Positions 11,966 through 23,720 of a stretch of 64,000 nt of DNA are shown piece by piece (positions within the stretch are counted from its first letter, which is position 1; each line of letters opens with the position of its first letter). Position numbers and translations under genes: made by a program. This stretch comes from Eulemur rufifrons (taxonomy: Eukaryota; Chordata; Mammalia; Primates; Lemuridae). The stretch spans positions 174,747,501 through 174,811,500 of the forward strand of contig NC_090989.1 in NCBI RefSeq assembly GCF_041146395.1, written 5' to 3'. The notes beneath the pieces are model-generated. The model had not been told where the DNA came from and did not search any database. It was given only the letters and a program-made list of their open reading frames with translations.

Positions 11966-12402
11966 TGCTTTCGTTTTGTACCTGTCAAAACTCATATTGA
12001 AATTTGATCCCCAATGTGTCAGTGGTTGGAGGTGGGCCCAGTGGGAGGTATTTGGGTCATGCAAGCTTATCCCTCAAGAATAGATTAATGCCTCATGGGA
12101 GTGATTTGAGTTCTTGCTCTTGCAGGAAAGGATTAGTTCCAAAGACGGCAGGTTGTTAAGAAGAGTCCGGCTTCCTCAGTTTCTCTTTCTTGCTTCCTCT
12201 CTCGTCATGTTACCTCTTTTCACACACAAACTCCCCTTCCACTTTCCACCATGAGTGGAGCAGCCTGAGGCCCCCACCAGATGCAGCAACCCACTCATGA
12301 ACCTTCCAGCCACCAGAATCAGAGGCCAAGTAAATCTCTTTTCTTTATAAATTGCCCAGCCTCAGGTATTCCGTGATAGCAGCATCAATTGAACTAAGAT
12401 AA
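11966..12402 (+). mobile_element. ERVL-MaLR solo LTR (MST/THE1-like)
   Basis: Second copy of the LTR type at 508-936: 'gaaatttgatccccaatgtg', 'gtgggaggtatttgggtcat', 'agaatagattaatgcctcat', 'catgagtggagcagcctgag' and 'tttataaattgcccagcctc'. Flanks CACCA (11961-11965) and CGCCA (12403-12407) look like a 5-bp target duplication in which one copy lost a CpG. No internal retroviral sequence remains. Confidence 0.85.
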
Positions 12403-13849
12403 CGCCAAGAGTTATGAATTTGGTGCATGAGTCACTGTGATTTGGAAAACATTAACCTAGAGGAATGTTCAAGGGAATAGAGATAGTTGTCATGCAGAAT
12501 CTCAAAAGAGAATTTATAATCATTTTATATTACAGTTAAGGGTTAATGTCAAAATACAATCCACCAGTGTTTTAAACTGTTCTATTCGTCTTTATTTTTT
12601 TTCTTTTTCTCTTTTGTTCCCTTCATTTTTGTTCATATTCGTAATTTATATAATAGATATTTGCCTTCTTCCCATGAACAAAGGTTTATCTCCCATTGAA
12701 AATTAGAGTTCACATTAACAAAGGTTTTTCTGGATAGTATTTCATGTCATTACGTAATTCAAAATAGAAAAGTCAAAGTGAGGAACTACAACTTGTTTTC
12801 TAGAGTAGCCAATGACTTGGGGAAATACTGAATTTAGCCATGATGAAGAAATTCTAGACAATCCCAGAATGTGAGTTTCAATTTAAGCCTTTGCCTCACT
12901 CTTGCATAAGGCAATTGCTAGCACTTTAAGCTAAACAAGTCTCATTAATATTCTTTGGATAAAATTACAATCTCTAGTAATTTGGATAAAGTAATGCAGT
13001 GATCATTTTGTTGTCTCCTGCTTTCTCAAAATAATATAAAAATGAAAAAAAGCACAAATCCACTTATTTAGAAAATTCTTCATTGCTAATTCACATTTCT
13101 AATTTTTTCACAGTTTTTTGTTCTGATTTTTTTCTGGATTTTCTTTCGTATTTATTTTCACCTTTTGCAATTCAAAAACATTATTGAAAATGTGGTTAAG
13201 ATTTTGTTTAGATTCTTTCTAAAAGTAATAATACCTTTTTAGCTTAGGTTTCATTTTTGAAAATGCTCAAAGCAATTTTATTGGCAAATATCTCCCTTTT
13301 GCCTAAGGCAAAAACTAGTGAAATTATGCCATATGAAAGAGATTATTAAATATTTTATTTTGCTTTTTGAAAAAAGTCATGAGCAAACATTTACAAGGTT
13401 CTTCTTTATACTGGTTTATTTTTATAAACCTTTACTAAAGAACTTCTTGTCCTCTTCCTAATCATATTTCTTTAGCATGTCTTTAGTACTTACTAAAATT
13501 CAGCAGATAATTAAGCAGCCCTGTTTTTCCAGGTTACATAAAAATGTGACCTTGTATGCTCTGCTAAAATCCTAGTTTATTATGTCCTTGTCTTTCAGTA
13601 TTATCCATCATCTCAAATCTGTTCTGTAGAGTTAATGTGTATATTTACATTGAATGCTTTCTAGGGGAATGTGTGGCTATTGGCAGAGTCTTGCTTCCTT
13701 TATAATTTCAGTTGTTATTTATTCTGGAGCAATAGAACTAGGTTTGAGGAATAATAAAACATATATTTCTTACTGAAACACCACCTGAAAATACACTTCC
13801 TTCCATAAATTGAATGGTTCAGTTGGTATTTTTTCCTATGTTTGATATG
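12403..13849. other. Unclassified AT-rich sequence
   Basis: No gene or repeat recognised; long T-rich stretches at about 12590-12650 and 13100-13160. Confidence 0.5.
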
Positions 13850-13955
13850 TGAGAATGAGGGAATTAACATTTGAATGTCTACCATATGCATGTACTGTTG
13901 TGGGCACTTTAGATATGTTTTCTTAATAAAAATCTCACAACAATGACATTGTTTT
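13850..13955 (-). mobile_element. MIR-like SINE fragment, antisense
   Basis: 'ctaccatatgcatgtactgt', 'gtgggcactttagatatgtt' and 'aaaatctcacaacaatgaca' resemble the complement of a MIR 3' end. Short and diverged. Confidence 0.5.
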
Positions 13956-14679
13956 TTGAAATTCATCATGCATGAATTAAGTTGGCATATTTTTCTGAAA
14001 GCTTTTGAAAGAATATTTTAACAAAACTAGTGGAGTATAGCATGTAGTCTCTTAGCAAAATGTATTTCAAAATTATAAACCATGTGTATGATGGACATTT
14101 TTTCTTAAACACCTTAGCCATAGCCAAAGTTCTACATAGTCCATATATGTTATAGCTGCAGATGCCCAGTTTATAAATCATTTTAGTTTTGCTACTGTAG
14201 TTTGTTATTTCAGGAGATGCAGAAAAAAAAAAAAAAAGACTGGATGGCTAACATCATTTATCTGCATAATGATCTATGAAATTCTAATGATGGTCTTAAG
14301 AGTTCACATGCCCACCCACCATTTCCTTGCCCCATATAGACTCATCCAAGATTTGGAACATAGAGAAAAATACATGTTTGGATTGTCCTGCCTCAAACAG
14401 TTTAAAGCAAGAAAACCTGGAGATGAGAGGCCCAGGAATTTTTTTTTTTTTTCCTGAAGAATTGCTGGGGAGACAAAACAAGTACCCAGAGCCAGGGATG
14501 GGGAAGCAAATAAAGATGGCAAAGAAGCACAAAAATGGATTTGAAAGGTAACATAAGATGGCAGGTGCACATGAGATGGGTGCACAAGTTTGGGTGTCTT
14601 AATGGTTCAAAGCTGACCCTAGATAATGCATTTATCTTAAAAGAGCTTTAGGATTTTTTGATTATCTGAGGCTGTAGAT
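13956..14679. other. Unclassified sequence
   Basis: Contains an A run at 14223-14237 and a T run at 14440-14452. Overlapping open frames on both strands at 14269-14587 have no domain content and run through the T tract, so I do not treat them as genes. Confidence 0.45.
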
Positions 14680-14902
14680 CACAGATTGGCCAACTATGAC
14701 TCACAGACCAAATCTGGCTCACGATCTTTTGTGTAAATAAAGTTTAATTGGAATGAAGCCACACTCATTCATTTAATAATTTTCTATGGCTCCTTTCACA
14801 CTACAGTGACAGAGTTGAGCCATTCTGACAGAGACTCTGTGGCTCACAAAGTCTAAAATAGTCACTATAGAGTTCTTTACATAAAATGTTTGCTGATTTC
14901 TG
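14680..14902 (+). mobile_element. hAT-Charlie-type MITE
   Basis: Full-length copy with 'ccaactatgactcacagacc', 'gtgtaaataaagtttaattg' and 'tttgctgatttctg' at the end. Flanked by CTGTAGAT (14672-14679) and CTATAGAT (14903-14910), a 7-of-8 match for the 8-bp target duplication of hAT elements. Related copies lie at 1-90, 56573-56798 and 58332-58524, all in the same orientation. Confidence 0.85.
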
Positions 14903-15769
14903 CTATAGATAAATCTTGTAATAGGATACCAAATGTCCTTATTTTGATCTTCTGATCACAGATGTAGTTATAAAGTTAGATGTACACAAATATGTATATA
15001 TATAAAATATATGCAGATATGTATGTATGAGTATATGCATATATATTTTTGTAGAAATTTCTTTATATTTAATAAAAAATCCTTCTTGACAAGGAATAGA
15101 TACTATGGTTTCTAACAAATTTCACTTTTAGGACATATATAAAATGTTCAGGTCTTGACAAATATCTTACAGTTTTCAAAATACAAGGTCTATGTTTTGA
15201 AAGAGTCTCAAATGTATTTCTCACCAACTTTCAAGATGCTGATTAAATGGAATCATTAAAATGGGATGTGATAGATTTTTGGTTCTCTCAAATATCTGAG
15301 TGATTAAAACTTTCAGTACTATCAAATGTAAGCTAATTTAGCATGACATCATCATGAATATTATTAATATATAGTTTCTTATTTTCCTAATATTGTTATC
15401 ATTATTATTACAATGTTTGCTTAAATTCTTTTGGGAGGGATTAGTTGATGTTTAAGGTCATGCAATTGCAAAATAACTCATTATCCATGACTTTGAGATG
15501 TAAGAATGTTGTGCATCAAATTTAACCCATATAAAACATTAATGGACCTAATATTGACCTGGACCCATGTAGATACCCTTCCATATGGCATTTTTGATCT
15601 TGTCAAGATTCAGAGATACCCAGTAGACACAGAAGACCAGATGGGAAGGAGCTACACTGACTTGTTATAATTAATCTTCTTGGGATTCAAGCATAAGAAT
15701 GAAAACCATAGTTAGGATTATATATAGCTTGAATGAGTTTAGAAATTTTCATATTAAATAAATATGACT
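14903..15769. other. Unclassified AT-rich sequence
   Basis: Contains an AT-rich simple tract at about 14990-15050 (TATG/TATA). Otherwise nothing recognised. Confidence 0.5.
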
Positions 15770-18065
15770 TTCTTCTGCTTCTGAGCATGATGGGGTGGTG
15801 AAACCAGATTTGTACTCTTGTCATAAACAACCAGAATCTGAAAAGTCGTAAGAAATGACATCAGATAAAATGCAGCACAAGGCTGTGATCCCTGAGAGAA
15901 GGGAAACAAAGAAGCAAACCTATGATTGTAGTAGGTTTCTGTCCAAGGCACTTTCCAGACCACAGTATATCCCTATACTGCAAAGCACAACAGTCTCCCT
16001 GAGGTGAGAAGTTAGAGCTCAGAGTTTTATAAGCCTAAAGCAGCTGGGGTGTGATGGACAGAATAGAGGAGAGAAGGGACTTATTCAGAGAAAGAACTCC
16101 AGACATCTGAAAAGGGTCACCTTGTGTCTTTGGGACAATACTAAACTGTTCATGTGTAGGATGAAAATTCATGAGGCCAGCAAAAAATAAAAAAATAATA
16201 ATTAGTAAATAAATAAAAACAAAAATTAGTGAAAGAATAACTACCAGGTACCTGAAAGTGGAACAATTCCCAAACCTCTCACAGGATTGGAGACATTCAA
16301 GTTCCAATGACATGATGTCATTAAACAAGGGGCCATTTGGTAGATATCCAAGAAGGGTTACCACATACTAATAAGTGGGCTAAAGAAACCCCAAATTAAA
16401 GTTTATTCTATCTAGACCTTCCCTATTGAAGTTTTAAAATAAGACTCAAAGCTTAATTCATGATCAGAATAAAATTTAAAAATTATCAACACTTTTTAAA
16501 GAAATGAATATCCAGACATTTAACAATATTTAAAATTTCCAGCATCCAACCACAAATTATTACACATGTGTAGTCTATTGAAAGGAGGAGGAAAATGTGC
16601 TTCTGACAAGAAGAAAAAGCTATTATGAATATGTTAAATGATTTAAAGGAAAATATGAATATAATAAAAAGATAAATGGACCTTATAAAAAGACAACCAA
16701 ATGAAACTTCTAGAGATGAAAATACAATAACTAAACTAACAAATTCACTGGATAGGCTTAATAGCAGATTGGACACTACAGAAAAAAAAAATCCATAATC
16801 TCAAAGACATAGCAGAATAGAAAATATCCAAATTTAAGCACAAAGAAAAAAGCCTGAAGCAATAAATGTTGACTCAATGACTTGTGGGGCAATACCAGGC
16901 ACTCTAATATGCATGTAATTGGAGTCCAGAAGGAAAGGAGAGAAGAGGAAGAAAAAAAAATTATTTAAAGAAATAATGGCCAAAATGTGTTAACGTTTTA
17001 TGAGAATTATAATCCCACAGCACCAAGAAGCTCAATGACTTACAAATAGGATAAACACAAAGAAAACCATACATCATAATCAAATTTTTGAAAACCAGTG
17101 ATAGAAAAAATTTAAAAGCTTCCAGAGAAAAAGGCATATTAAATACAGGGAATCTATTTTACATCATGGTGATTATATTTAATAACAATGTATTGTATTC
17201 TTGAAAATCACTGAGAGTAGACGGCAAATGTTCTCATCCCAAAACATGGTAAGTATGTGAGGTCATGCACATGCTAATTAGTTTAATTTAGCTATTTCAC
17301 ACTGTGTATATATGTCAAAACATCATGTTGCACACATAGATACAAACAATTTTTTACTTATCAATTAAACAAATAAGTATGTACCATGGAACAAAGACAA
17401 GAATTACTACTAACTTCTTATCAGAAACAATTCAAACCAAAAGACAATGGAACAACATCATTGAAGTGCTGAAAGAACAGATAATACAAGTTAATTAGAA
17501 TTCTGTAGCCAATGAAAGTATTCTTAAAGATATGAAAGTACTGTTATCTGTAGACAACCAAAATCTGAGAACATTTGTTGCCAACAGAACTATACTTCAA
17601 GAAATGTTAAAGAAGGCCAGAAATGGAAATAAATGGAACAAATTTAGAAGACTGATTTCTTGGTTTTAAAAATTTCTTAAAAGGTAAGTGACTCCTTAAA
17701 GTAAAAACAGCAACAATTTATTGAGAAGTTTATAGCATATGGAGAAGTAGAATTTATGACAGCAAGAACACAAAAGATGCTAGAAGAGAAATGGGAGATT
17801 TTGCATTATGCCTGATGTGATAGTTGAAGGTAGACAGTGATAAATTAAAGATGTGTACTGTAACCCTAAAGCAAATAAGTACAGCTGAAAAGCCGAAGGG
17901 ATGTTAGAGGAGCTTAACTGCAATTCTACGGAGAAACTCAATCCAAAAAAGATAGTAAAAAGAGAAAAAAATGGAGCAAAGGAGATGGGATGAGTAGAAA
18001 ATAGTAAATAAGATGATAGACTCTGTAACATTGAAACATTAAATGGAAATGGTCATGTAATTGAG
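15770..18065 (+). mobile_element. L1M LINE, degraded 5' half
   Basis: Order and text match the 5' part of old L1M elements (5' UTR, ORF1 region, start of ORF2): 'tagagatgaaaatacaataa', 'ttggagtccagaaggaaagg', 'taaagaaataatggccaaaa', 'ccaagaagctcaatgactta', 'aggataaacacaaagaaaac', 'gaacatttgttgccaacaga', 'acttcaagaaatgttaaaga' and 'acattaaatggaaatggtc'. Full of stops and frameshifts. A younger L1 3' end is nested at about 17150-17375. The start is uncertain. Confidence 0.8.
17150..17375 (+). mobile_element. L1MA/L1MB 3' end nested inside the older L1M
   Basis: 'catcatggtgattatattta', 'ataacaatgtattgtattct', 'aagtatgtgaggtcatgcac', 'catgctaattagtttaattt', 'caaaacatcatgttgcacac' and 'tttttacttatcaattaaac' are the 3' UTR of an L1MA/L1MB-type element, while the sequence on both sides continues the older L1M 5' region. 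Confidence 0.72.
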
Positions 18066-18424
18066 AATTTTGCTATGGGACTGTATTCTGATGAGCCAAC
18101 ATAATTATTGATACCAATCATTATTTTCTTTTGTGATGTATTCCTAAAACTCTATTTTATTTTAAAAAATTGATGGCATTACATAAAGGCACGATAATTC
18201 GGAGATGATGGTTTAATTTTCTTAGAGATTAATTTCATAAAATATGATTAAATTTTAAAACTCATCACACATAACACACACATTTTATGCACACAAAGCA
18301 AAAGTCATTTAAGAAAGGGAAGATCAGAAGACTTGGGTTTCAGAGGACCAAGCTTTGCTAAGGAAAGAGAATGGAGGCAAAACTTTAAATATTTAAGTGG
18401 TGATCATGGAATGTGTAGGCATAT
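18066..18424. other. Unclassified sequence
   Basis: No gene or repeat recognised. Confidence 0.45.
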
Positions 18425-18545
18425 ATTCTGGTTGTGACACTATCCCCAAGTAACCATGTGACCTTACCCATGCCATTTAAGCTCTCTGGTATTTGATTTC
18501 CACTTCTGTAAAATGAGGGGGTGGTCTGTATCATTAAGGTTCTTT
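18425..18545 (+). mobile_element. MIR SINE, core
   Basis: 'aaccatgtgaccttacccat', 'gatttccacttctgtaaaat' and 'gaggggg' are the MIR core in sense orientation. Confidence 0.72.
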
Positions 18546-18735
18546 GGGCCCAAAGATCAAATTAAAGTATAATTAATCTAGTAATAATGATCAATATTTT
18601 AAAAATCTATTGCTGCTTTTAGTATCCTTGTTGGCTTTGGGAATTGGAAAGTCTCACAGAGTGTGAGATAGATATATTTAAACCTGATGTCATTCTGTTC
18701 TTCACAATTTTGGCTTTTGAGCCTCAAGTCTCAGG

Positions 18736-19061
18736 GTTTTTTTTCTGTTTTCTTGTTTGTTTGTCTTTTTGTTTTTTGTTTTGAGATAGGGTCTCGCTCT
18801 TTTGCCCAGGCTTGAGTGCAGTAGTGCCTTCATAGCTCACAGTACCCTCAAACTCCCGGACTCAAGTGATCCTCCCACCTCAACCTCCCAAGTAGCTGGG
18901 ACTACAGGCATGAGCCACCACGCCCTGCTAATTTTCTCATTTTTTGAAGAGACGGGGGCTCGCTATTTTGCACAGATTGGCCTCGACCTCCTGGCCTCAA
19001 AGGAACCTCTCATCTCAACCTCTGAAAGTGCTAGGATTACAGGCATGAGCTACCACATCCT
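18736..19061 (-). mobile_element. Alu SINE, AluJ-like, antisense
   Basis: T-rich tail, then 'tttgagatagggtctcgctc', 'tcctcccacctcaacctccc', 'aagtagctgggactacaggc' and a right-to-left second arm ending 'tgctaggattacaggcatga'. Direct repeats 'gcctcaagtctcagg' (18721-18735) and 'gcctcaagcctcagg' (19062-19076) form a target duplication, 14 of 15 bases identical. More diverged than the copy at 21431. The 93-codon open frame at 18802 is an Alu artefact. Confidence 0.93.
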
Positions 19062-19076
19062 GCCTCAAGCCTCAGG

Positions 19077-19894
19077 CTTTTGAACTAAAAAATCGTTTCT
19101 CCTCGAACTATGCTCTGTCTGAATTTTAAATGTCTAGTTACCCTTGTATTTGCCTCATGTTGTTGACATCCATGTTTGCCCTCCTCATGAGACCCTGCTT
19201 GTGAATCCATTCTACAACCTATCTTCTGCCAAGCTAAATGCACTATTCTGGTAAACCAGGTAGTACGTTCATTCTGTAGCTGCAGAAATACAGGTGACAC
19301 TTTGACTGTTCCTCACCCCTACTCTCTCATCATTTTCCTGGGCTTTTCATTATTTTTTAAAACAGATATAATAAAATGTTGATAGTCAACTCTAGCAATA
19401 TAGAAAGCAAGCATGTGGTCTATTTTTTAAGGTGCATTTAGAACCTGATTTCCAGGAAATCTAAATATGTTTATTTGAAAAGGAATAAAAGGGTTCCAGA
19501 AACAAACAAGTTAGAGGAACACTAGATTAATGAAGGCTACACAGATATTTTTACTGTAGGATTTTTAAAAAAATATGGCAATGAGGATTATGAAGTGGCA
19601 ATAAAATTCACTCTCCACAATTTTATAATTTGTCACTATCACTCAAATTTGGTGAGGCAATAGCTTAAAACAAAGCAACAAAATGGAATTCAAGAAATTA
19701 TAATTTAACCCTTTCCCTACTGCCATGAATAGAAATGAAAAGTAGTTATCATGAAACTGATTTTGAAAATTATCACTAGGGCTTGTCTTTAGAAGGACAA
19801 GGCCCAGAAATGACTTTCCAATAATATTGTTTCTTTTTTCTGAAACTCCAGAGGAATTTGCACCTTTCATTTTCTGCCTTAAATCTATTTGTAT
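19077..19894. other. Unclassified sequence
   Basis: No gene or repeat recognised. Confidence 0.45.
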
Positions 19895-19970
19895 TATTAC
19901 CACTCATTAGGCAGTAAATTTCCCGCAAGCAGGAATATTGTCTCATTCACTATTATATCCAAGAAGTCAG
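19895..19970 (+). mobile_element. L2 LINE 3' fragment
   Basis: 'agtaaatttcccgcaagcag' and 'gaatattgtctcattcacta' resemble the L2 3' UTR (..taagctcc.tgagggcaggga.tgtgtct..). Short. Confidence 0.5.
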
Positions 19971-21417
19971 GGAATTTGAGATTATTTTCCACCATGGAAC
20001 ATCCCTTTATTTTCCTTCCCCAATTGGATTTCAATTCTTTTGAAGACCATCATTAATCTACCTAAAGTAGCACAAGTACGGCCTGTAAAGGTGATATAAA
20101 AGTAGTACTTTAAAGCCAACAGAGGCCAGAATATTGCAAAAGTATTTAGGCTAAAATGGAGGCAGATTTAGTGTTCATTTTCAAATGAGGTTTTTCTATT
20201 CTCTTTGCCAAGTACAGTTTGTTTTAGATGGCGTAGATTTGAGTCTTTCTAGAGGTAAGGATTTTAAGTAAGTGAACTACTAGATTCATGGGCAGAAATT
20301 TCATTTTATGGAAAAGTCTTCTTGAACATTTCAAGATAGAGCTTTCCTCCACCTATGGTAACATCTGTTAGGTGAGAAACATTCAACACATCTATTCATG
20401 ATAGCAGAATCAACAACTATTCTCTTCATGGTTTATTTCTAGATATTTAAATTTTTTGGTTCTTGTGCTGTTAATTGGGTATGACAGTATATGTATAATG
20501 GATGAGAATGATTTTTCTTATGCTTTAATAAGGATGGAAAATGTATGTACACATGAAATATGTAACAAAAACTACTTTGAATGTTTGGAAGCAAGGACAT
20601 TTCCTCCTGGTTTTGAATGATTCTTAATGATCTCTCAACCCATTCTATTCACTTTTTTTCCCTCAATTTCCTTTCACATTAATGAGGGGAAGCTTTTAAA
20701 GGACTAATTCAGCACTGATGAAAGTAAAAGAAGCAGTTAAACTTCAAGAATTGTATATGTAAAAACATATGAACCATTATGGGTTTGTCTTACCAAAGTG
20801 ATCAGACTTCTTTAAATGTGATGTAGTGTAAAAGTCAAGCCCACATTATGTCCTAGTTTAAATACATCAGACTGGCAACCGTCCTGTAATTATATGCTTA
20901 AGATTTTGTTAATACATGGTCCATTTAACAAAATATTTGATCATTAAAAGAGTTTTCAAAACAAATAGAAGAATGAAATGCCTAGATGCTTACATTTTCT
21001 GTAAACTTTGGGAAAAAGTGTACAAAGTGATCGAGTTAACAGAGCATTTAAATTGTCTAAAGAATTGTCAATTTACTAAGTGGTTGCTTTGTTCAGACAA
21101 TAATAAATGGTGCAGAAGTGTTTGCTAAAAGACAAGGTGCACGTATTTACTCTGGGTTCTGATTAGGGCTTGGGCAGCGCAGAACAACAGCACATTCGTG
21201 GTATTTTATTTGAACACAGTATTTCCTTTTCCTGCTTTGATGTCAGAGTAATGCACCTGCTGTGACGTAGCAGAGATTAGTTGGAATATATAGTTCATAC
21301 CTTTGAGTTTTCATAGAAGCCCAAGGGGCCTTATTTATACAACGAGAATCAAGGTAATTGGTGACATCCCGAGTGAAGTCAGGAGCTCAAGTTACTATGC
21401 GGAATAAAGTTGTTCTT
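19971..21417. other. Unclassified, repeat-poor sequence
   Basis: About 1.4 kb with no recognised repeat or gene. The 70-codon frame at 20916-21128 has no domain features. Confidence 0.5.
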
Positions 21418-21430
21418 AACATATCATCAG

Positions 21431-21770
21431 GCTGGGCGCGGTGGCTCACGCCTGTAATCCTAGCACTCTGGGAGGCCGAGGCGGGTGGATCGCTCAAGGT
21501 CAGGAGTTCGAGACCAGCTTGAGCAAGAGCGAGACCCCGTCTCTACTAAAAATAGAAAGAAATTATACAGACAACTAAAAATATATATAGAAAAATTAGC
21601 CGGGCATAGTGGCGCATGCCTGTAGTCCCAGCTACTAGGGAGGCTGAGGCAGTAGGATCGCTTAAGCCGAGGAGTCTGAGGTTGCTGTGAGCTAAGCTGA
21701 TGCCACGGCACTCACTCTAGCCTGGGCAACAAAGTGAGACTCTGTCTCAAAAAAAAAAAAACAAAAAAAA
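21431..21770 (+). mobile_element. Alu SINE, strepsirrhine type, well preserved
   Basis: Near-intact dimeric Alu: 'ggctgggcgcggtggctcac', 'cctagcactctgggaggccg', 'gagcaagagcgagaccccgt', linker 'aactaaaaatatatatagaa', 'ccgggcatagtggcgcatgc', then an A tail broken by one C. CpG positions are largely kept, so it is younger than the other Alus here. Exact 13-bp target duplication 'aacatatcatcag' at 21418-21430 and 21771-21783. The 83-codon antisense frame at 21460 is an Alu artefact. Confidence 0.97.
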
Positions 21771-21783
21771 AACATATCATCAG

Positions 21784-23384
21784 CATTCTTGTGTCTCATT
21801 TTTCTTAGCGATTGAAAAAAAATTCTTAGCTTGACCATCCACAAGATAAGATACTTTCAAGTCAAAACTGAGGGTTGGCAAGCAGACTTTTGGAATGATG
21901 GCATCTTCACCTGGACAGGTTATTTTTATTATTATAACATAGAATCTGCACTACTCAAGAAAATATTCTTAAAATGCCTTTTAAAACCTATATTTCCTAA
22001 CTTAAAGAAAACTAGAAATGAAGGAATCAAAATATCAAACAAATGGAGGAGATGCCAAATATCTAGTGTACTCTCTGAAGCTTCTACACTGAAAAACCTC
22101 TTTTAAGTACTATAATTTGAGATATCCACAAATGGGCATTCTTTAGCCTTCTTTAGCAAATCTCTATTCTAGAGTGAAATCTTTATTCTTTCTGTATATC
22201 AAGCTGAACTGTTTATTGCTTCCAAATTCATTTTAGTTACATTTCAGGCTGGACAAACATTTTGTGTGAGTTGTCCTATATAAAAAAGTTTTCTAAAAAC
22301 ACTCTTTGTGTAAAAGCACGAGTGTAAAGTCACCCTGAAAAGGACCAGAAGAAGAAAATCAGCACCCAAACGAAGTGCCTTATTGTTAAGTCTGTCCTGC
22401 AGAAGCCAAATTAATTGTAGAAGCAGAAAATGTACGCAGAGTAATCAAAATACAACATCAAATATATTAAAGTTACATAAAAAGGAACTGAAAGCTGGAA
22501 TTCCCCCAAGAGGGCACAACTACAAATTTGTCCTCAAGACATTCCCGAGACAAAAAGAGACCCGAATACTTCTTACAAAACATTTTGTGGAGATTCTGCT
22601 TGCCGTGCATATTCTATATATTTTCAGAAATTGTGTGTATAAATAGCATGTCAAAAGAGGGCACTATTTAGGGAAAATAATAGGCATTAATTAAAATATG
22701 GACAATAGGGAATGAAGGTTCTTCGGTTTCTAAAATTAGAGGAAGATGATTCAATAATAAATAGCTCTGCCATTATTAGTTTGCAGTCGCTTCTGTTAAT
22801 TGTACCTTTTGTTACCTTCACAGTCTGTCTAAACATAGTGTGCTTGAAAGCTCAATATTGTTTTCAAGCTAGTCCTTTATAAAAACTGTTCTGAAGCTTA
22901 TCAGGCGAGGAAAACGTAGGAGAAAGGGGAATCTAGTCTTTTGTAGAAAAGAGCTTAATAAATAGAATACAAGAATAATTTTTTGATATCTGCCCTACAT
23001 GTGTCTTAGATAATTTTGTTCTCTTTGGAGGTCCCTGAAAAATCTCTAGTTTCTGATCATTAGACAGTTTGTAAAGTCTTGTGTGAGGCACAAATTTTGA
23101 CAAGTATAAAACTGATTTGCTCTGGTTCACAACATGTAAAAACCCATTATCATGGGTCATTTCAGCTCATCCGATGACATAGCATTGAGGAAGAACCTCT
23201 TTCTTACTAGATTCATAGAGCTTATAAATACAATGAGATGGTAGACTTTATCAAAGCGATTAGTTTATTAATTTTGGAGTTAGAGAGAAATTACTGAAAA
23301 TGAAAGTAACAGCACTAATATGAAATATGAAAACAGGAATTGATATTTTTATAAATAACCAACCCATTACAGTATCACAATAGA
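21784..23384. other. Unclassified, repeat-poor sequence
   Basis: No gene or transposon recognised. Open frames at 21831-22106 and 22383-22646 (about 90 codons each) have AT-driven composition and no domains. Confidence 0.5.
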
Positions 23385-23600
23385 GGCCATCCCCTGGGAA
23401 GGTGGCTATTCTTGCAGTCAGCAAGGCTGTCACTTCCTGTGTGACCTTGGGTGAATTAATTATCTTCTCTGAGCTGGAACTTCCTGATCTATAAAATGAT
23501 GATAACTAATACCTGGTTTTTCTGTGAGGTTTTGAGAGAATCAAAATAAGAGTGCAAAGTACAACTAGAAATAGTTTGCCAAACTCTTTTAGAGACGGTT
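23385..23600 (+). mobile_element. MIR SINE
   Basis: 'cttcctgtgtgaccttgggt', 'gaattaattatcttctctga', 'cttcctgatctataaaatga' and 'taatacctggtttttctgtg' give the MIR core and 3' region in order. Confidence 0.85.
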
Positions 23601-23604
23601 ATAC

Positions 23605-23720
23605 CAACATTAGGTATTTAATGTGACCTTAGTTAAATCATGGAACCTTTCTGGATCCCAGTTTTCTCATTTATAAAGTGAGGAGGTTGAACTAGATGAA
23701 CCCTGACAACTTTCCCTGTT
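23605..23720 (+). mobile_element. Second MIR SINE fragment
   Basis: 'aatgtgaccttagttaaatc', 'cagttttctcatttataaag' and 'gaggttgaactagatgaacc' repeat the MIR core directly downstream of the previous copy. Two separate insertions in tandem, or one duplicated, are possible. Confidence 0.7.

Noticed and set aside
16035..16364. 109-codon antisense hydrophobic frame
   Set aside because: Antisense of degraded L1M; hydrophobicity comes from A-rich sense DNA.
18802..19083. 93-codon sense open frame
   Set aside because: Lies wholly within an antisense Alu.
21460..21711. 83-codon antisense open frame
   Set aside because: Lies wholly within the strepsirrhine Alu.
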